Source: Avichristensenella sp031549105
GTDB lineage: Bacteria; Bacillota; Clostridia; Christensenellales; Aristaeellaceae
Reading direction: 5' to 3'
DNA length: 25,953 nucleotides
NCBI GenBank assembly: GCA_031549105.1
Contig: JAVBQK010000115.1
Span: 1 to 25,953, forward strand
The position numbers and the translations under genes are program-made. Of the stretch, positions 24,401 through 25,953 are shown piece by piece (within the stretch, counting starts at the first letter, position 1; the number at the start of each line of letters is the position of its first letter). A model generated the notes under the pieces. The model was not told where the DNA came from, made no database searches, and was given only the letters and a program-made list of their open reading frames with translations.

Positions 24401-24784
24401 ATCAACCAGCGCGTAGCGGGCGTGGATTTCCCCGGTTCCGCTGCGGGGTATGACAAGAAATATAACTACCCGCTCTACTCCGCGCAGGGCCTTGCGCACG
24501 GCGAGCACACGCTGCGGGTGGAGGCAACCGGTGAGAAGGCGGCCGATGCAAGCGATGCGTACATCGTCATTGACCATTTCCGGATCATCGAGAAACCGGG
24601 CGAGGAACCCGTGTCGCTGCTGGTGCTGAATGACTACAACTATCCGCATATCGCCTGGGGCAACCCTGCCAGACCGCCGGTCCTGGTCTCGGACGGCTCA
24701 TCCGGCCGCGTGACGGTACGGCTAGAGGCACAGGCAGAAAAAGCGGACGCATCCCACAAGGAGGTAATCCATGAACAGCATTGA
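21485..24784 (+). CDS. Glycoside hydrolase family 2, beta-galactosidase-like
   Basis: Protein of 1099 residues, close to LacZ-type size, with a four-base ATGA overlap with the previous gene. Order: N-terminal sugar-binding jelly roll (about 25-170), Ig-like domain (about 175-270), TIM barrel (about 275-570), Ig-like domain, beta-galactosidase small-chain-like domain (about 655-830, with FRLRILGDGTIETNY and VYPEDHI), and a C-terminal carbohydrate-binding-like sandwich (about 900-1045). The catalytic residues are present: Glu395 in WSLCNES (acid/base) and Glu470 in LHDEYAH (nucleophile). Family activities include beta-galactosidase, beta-glucuronidase and others; the small-chain-like domain favours beta-galactosidase. 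No signal peptide. The gene overlaps the last gene of the operon by 14 nt. It is the intact partner of the degenerate GH2 homologue just upstream. Confidence 0.93.
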   Translation: MKIRYQEPEIPRLPAKPCAVDGVASPVVSLDGTWRWRHGDDPDLLVSDTAWQGWETVTVPSFMSQQRRATGNGMRRYVVKREVACQDEWRDKRLFLRFESVNGFASFYIDGEQIGVHQNGFLAFGFDITEHVCGKERFTLAVAVEELSDKVSSFSVGGILRSVALYVLPATHITGLRVTTGFDHQFRRAHVGIAYTLSAPVGGVQVTATLIDPMGRTEVEQVIANGGTLAVEHPLRWDAEHPWLYTLRLRVQSRGTVLQEAIQRIGLRQIDRAGNRLYVNGQEVKLRGACRHEISPLDGRCLTPALIEQDVALFKEANCNYIRTSHYPPSEYFLDLCDEKGLYVEDELPLAFIARTLDYTQRDPAQTERYLSAFAELYARDGNHPSVLMWSLCNESFGGYNFDLLNRFAQRTDPTRPTKFSYPMTMREEDAPVDIWSVHYSNLDEDLGSKMDNVSVAGAPGKDMPVLHDEYAHVPCYNREEHRRDPAVRDFWGEGLAKFWTRIWNTEGALGGAIWAGIDETDIYRGGDTRLEWGIIDIWRRRKPEHYGTRKAYSPVVAALLPQDAEGVVAVQVENRFCHTDLNEVHFHWRYGDAKGVLRGPDAPPRATGVVTFPIAARPGEALCLEVADASGDIVDEYRFVPLEAWCKSAKPAIAAPSLTEDARSITVSGEGFALRFSRANCQIEHGDVAGERVFIGGPRLHMPYMRLGRWVPSDMHAETAENAVEVHLYGRYEGTAEVSFRLRILGDGTIETNYTIEKLLRPLPHREKLRVGVDCGGLDELGVAFLLTSGQNTLAWKRRGLYTVYPEDHIARNEGIAHRYTQGSAYGEAPDIAWSEEMRSYILNGKYDVDYRGSNDFRSRKGSVLSASLYKEGARARLTAVSDGAESVRVQVEEPEDKLVHAADSRIVYSGAWHPVEDCRGSLAGMEMWSREAGASAEITFTGTGIVWYGPVDTVGGIARVYLDGKLVDDRINQRVAGVDFPGSAAGYDKKYNYPLYSAQGLAHGEHTLRVEATGEKAADASDAYIVIDHFRIIEKPGEEPVSLLVLNDYNYPHIAWGNPARPPVLVSDGSSGRVTVRLEAQAEKADASHKEVIHEQH

Positions 24785-25802
24785 GCGTTTTCTGGCCACA
24801 GTGGAACGCCGCCCGGTGGACCGCCCCGCCGTGTGGCTGGGCATGCCTGACATCGCCTCCCAGCCCGCGCTGTTTGCCGCCTATGGCGTAAAAAACCTGC
24901 ACGAGCTGAAGCTGGCCGTGGGCGATGATTTCTACGCGGTCGAGGTCCCCTACCATTCCGAAACGGCCAGCGCCATCTACGCGGCGTTCAACTGGTACGG
25001 CGATGACGCCGTCGACGCACAGAACCGCACGCTAACCGCTGACGGGTGCTTCAAAGATTGTGAAGAGCTGGCAGACCTGGACTTTTTCGATTGGCCGGAC
25101 CCGTCACTGTACATCGATGCCGAAGCCTGCCGCCGCGCCGCCGATGCGGTGCCTGCGGACAAAGCAGGCCTGGGCATGCTCTGGAGCGCGCACTTTCAGG
25201 ACGCGTGCGCGGCCTTCGGCATGGAAACCGCGCTCGTCAACATGATGGTCAACCCCGAGATATACGAGGCGGTCGACGAGAAGATTGTGCAGTTTTATCT
25301 GGATGCAAACAAGATATTCCTGGATGCGTCGGCCCACCGCCTGTCCGCCGTGCTCATCGGCAACGACATGGGCAGCCAGCGCGGCCTGATGCTCTCGCCC
25401 GACCTGATCCGCCGCTTCATCCTGCCGGGCGCAAAGCGGCTTATCGCGCAGGCGCACAGCTACGGCCTGAAGGTAATCTACCACTCGTGCGGCGCGCTCG
25501 CGGACATCATCCCCGACCTAATCGCCGCCGGTGCCGACTGCATCCACCCCATCCAGGCGCTCGCCGAGGGCATGGACGCCGAGAGCCTCGCCGCGCGCTT
25601 TTCCGGCAAAGTCTCCTTCTGCGGCGGCGTAGACACGCAGGACCTGCTGGTCAATGGAACTCCCGATGAAATCAAGCTCCGGGTCCGCCAGCTGCGCCAG
25701 CTCTTCCCCACGGGCCTGATCATCTCCCCCAGCCACGAAGCCCTGCTGCCGGATGTACCGCCAGCGAACGTGCAGGCGATGTTTGAGGAGGCGACGAGGT
25801 AA
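24771..25802 (+). CDS. Uroporphyrinogen decarboxylase-family protein (corrinoid methyltransferase-like)
   Basis: Protein of 343 residues; AAGGAGG precedes the ATG, which lies inside the end of the GH2 gene. The fold is the URO-D TIM barrel, shown by FDWPDPSLYID, GNDMGSQRGLMLSPDLIRRF, YHSCGALADIIPDLI, FCGGVDTQDLL and the C-terminal SPSHEALLPDVPPANVQAMFEEA. His238 and Cys240 form the HxC pair used for zinc in MtaA/MtbA-type methyltransferases; the third ligand there is a Cys in a PGCG block, here replaced by SPSH (His322). True HemE would be expected near haem genes, and none are present, so haem synthesis is unlikely. Such proteins recur at the end of sugar-use operons in Firmicutes, with role unknown. 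A methyl transfer role on a methylated glycan or aglycone is possible but unproved. Confidence 0.85.
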   Translation: MNSIERFLATVERRPVDRPAVWLGMPDIASQPALFAAYGVKNLHELKLAVGDDFYAVEVPYHSETASAIYAAFNWYGDDAVDAQNRTLTADGCFKDCEELADLDFFDWPDPSLYIDAEACRRAADAVPADKAGLGMLWSAHFQDACAAFGMETALVNMMVNPEIYEAVDEKIVQFYLDANKIFLDASAHRLSAVLIGNDMGSQRGLMLSPDLIRRFILPGAKRLIAQAHSYGLKVIYHSCGALADIIPDLIAAGADCIHPIQALAEGMDAESLAARFSGKVSFCGGVDTQDLLVNGTPDEIKLRVRQLRQLFPTGLIISPSHEALLPDVPPANVQAMFEEATR

Positions 25803-25953
25803 GGGACGGTGGAGACGCGGGGGGGGGGGGGGTGTGGGCGGCCCCCACACACCAACCCACCCCACGGGAAAGCAAACAAAAAAAAAAAAAACGCAGCGAG
25901 ATGAAGCTGGTGGTTTGTTTGATTAGTTCGATAGTAAATATCACTCATATATA
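25803..25953. other. Low-complexity tail without gene; probable contig end
   Basis: The 151 bases after the last stop hold a run of 14 G (25819-25832), a hairpin with 7-bp arms GTGTGGG (25832-25838) and CCCACAC (25844-25850), a run of 14 A (25878-25891), and an AT-rich end. CAAACAAA (25873-25880) is also repeated inverted as TTTGTTTG (25914-25921). There is no coding signal and no proper plus-strand terminator, since the hairpin is not followed by T. Two 14-base homopolymers in 75 bases suggest a sequencing or assembly artefact at the contig end. Confidence 0.5.

Noticed and set aside
24771..25802. HemE (haem biosynthesis uroporphyrinogen decarboxylase)
   Set aside because: Operon context is glycan use, no haem genes are nearby, and the HxC and SPSH motifs resemble the methyltransferase-like branch.
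25832..25850. Operon terminator from the GTGTGGG/CCCACAC hairpin
   Set aside because: It is followed by ACCAACCC and not by T on the plus strand; on the minus strand the T14 run is not preceded by a stem longer than about 4 bp.

Overview
The window is one locus for import and intracellular breakdown of a plant-type oligosaccharide, in what looks like a GC-rich Gram-positive anaerobe. I favour a gut-type Clostridia lineage (for example Christensenellales or Oscillospirales), but this is inferred only from the system architecture: LplB/YtcP-type permeases, a YesN-type AraC response regulator, strong AGGAGG ribosome binding sites and a Firmicutes-style signal peptide. No rRNA, tRNA, mobile element or CRISPR array was seen.

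Layout. On the minus strand at the left edge are a response regulator (505-1263) and, just downstream of it, a sialate O-acetylesterase-like gene cut by the window edge (1-489). A roughly 300-base AT-rich divergent intergenic region (1264-1571) holds a good minus-strand promoter. It also holds a plus-strand leader with a perfect 23-bp palindrome, a second hairpin, and an overlapping alternative hairpin followed by five T that ends at the first start codon. On the plus strand come two ABC permeases (1572-2555, 2570-3478) and an extracellular binding protein (3552-5192), with hairpins on either side of the binding-protein gene.

Nine tightly packed plus-strand genes follow (5284-25802), with gaps of 1-21 nt or overlaps of 4-14 nt. 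In order they are: a GH78 alpha-L-rhamnosidase, a five-bladed propeller (GH43-like) glycosidase, a GH106-like enzyme, two GH42 beta-galactosidases, a second GH106-like enzyme, a GH2 homologue that has lost both catalytic glutamates, an intact GH2 enzyme, and a uroporphyrinogen-decarboxylase-family (methyltransferase-like) protein. I see no signal peptide on any enzyme. The inferred logic is that the binding protein and permeases import a rhamnose- and galactose-rich oligosaccharide (rhamnogalacturonan, arabinogalactan or rhamnosyl glycoside type), which the cytoplasmic enzymes take apart. The sensor kinase for the regulator and the transporter ATPase are not in the window.

The most unusual item is the dead GH2 homologue (18672-21488), start/stop-coupled to both neighbours and colinear with the intact GH2 next to it. 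The last 150 bases contain a G14 and an A14 run and look like a contig end or an assembly problem.
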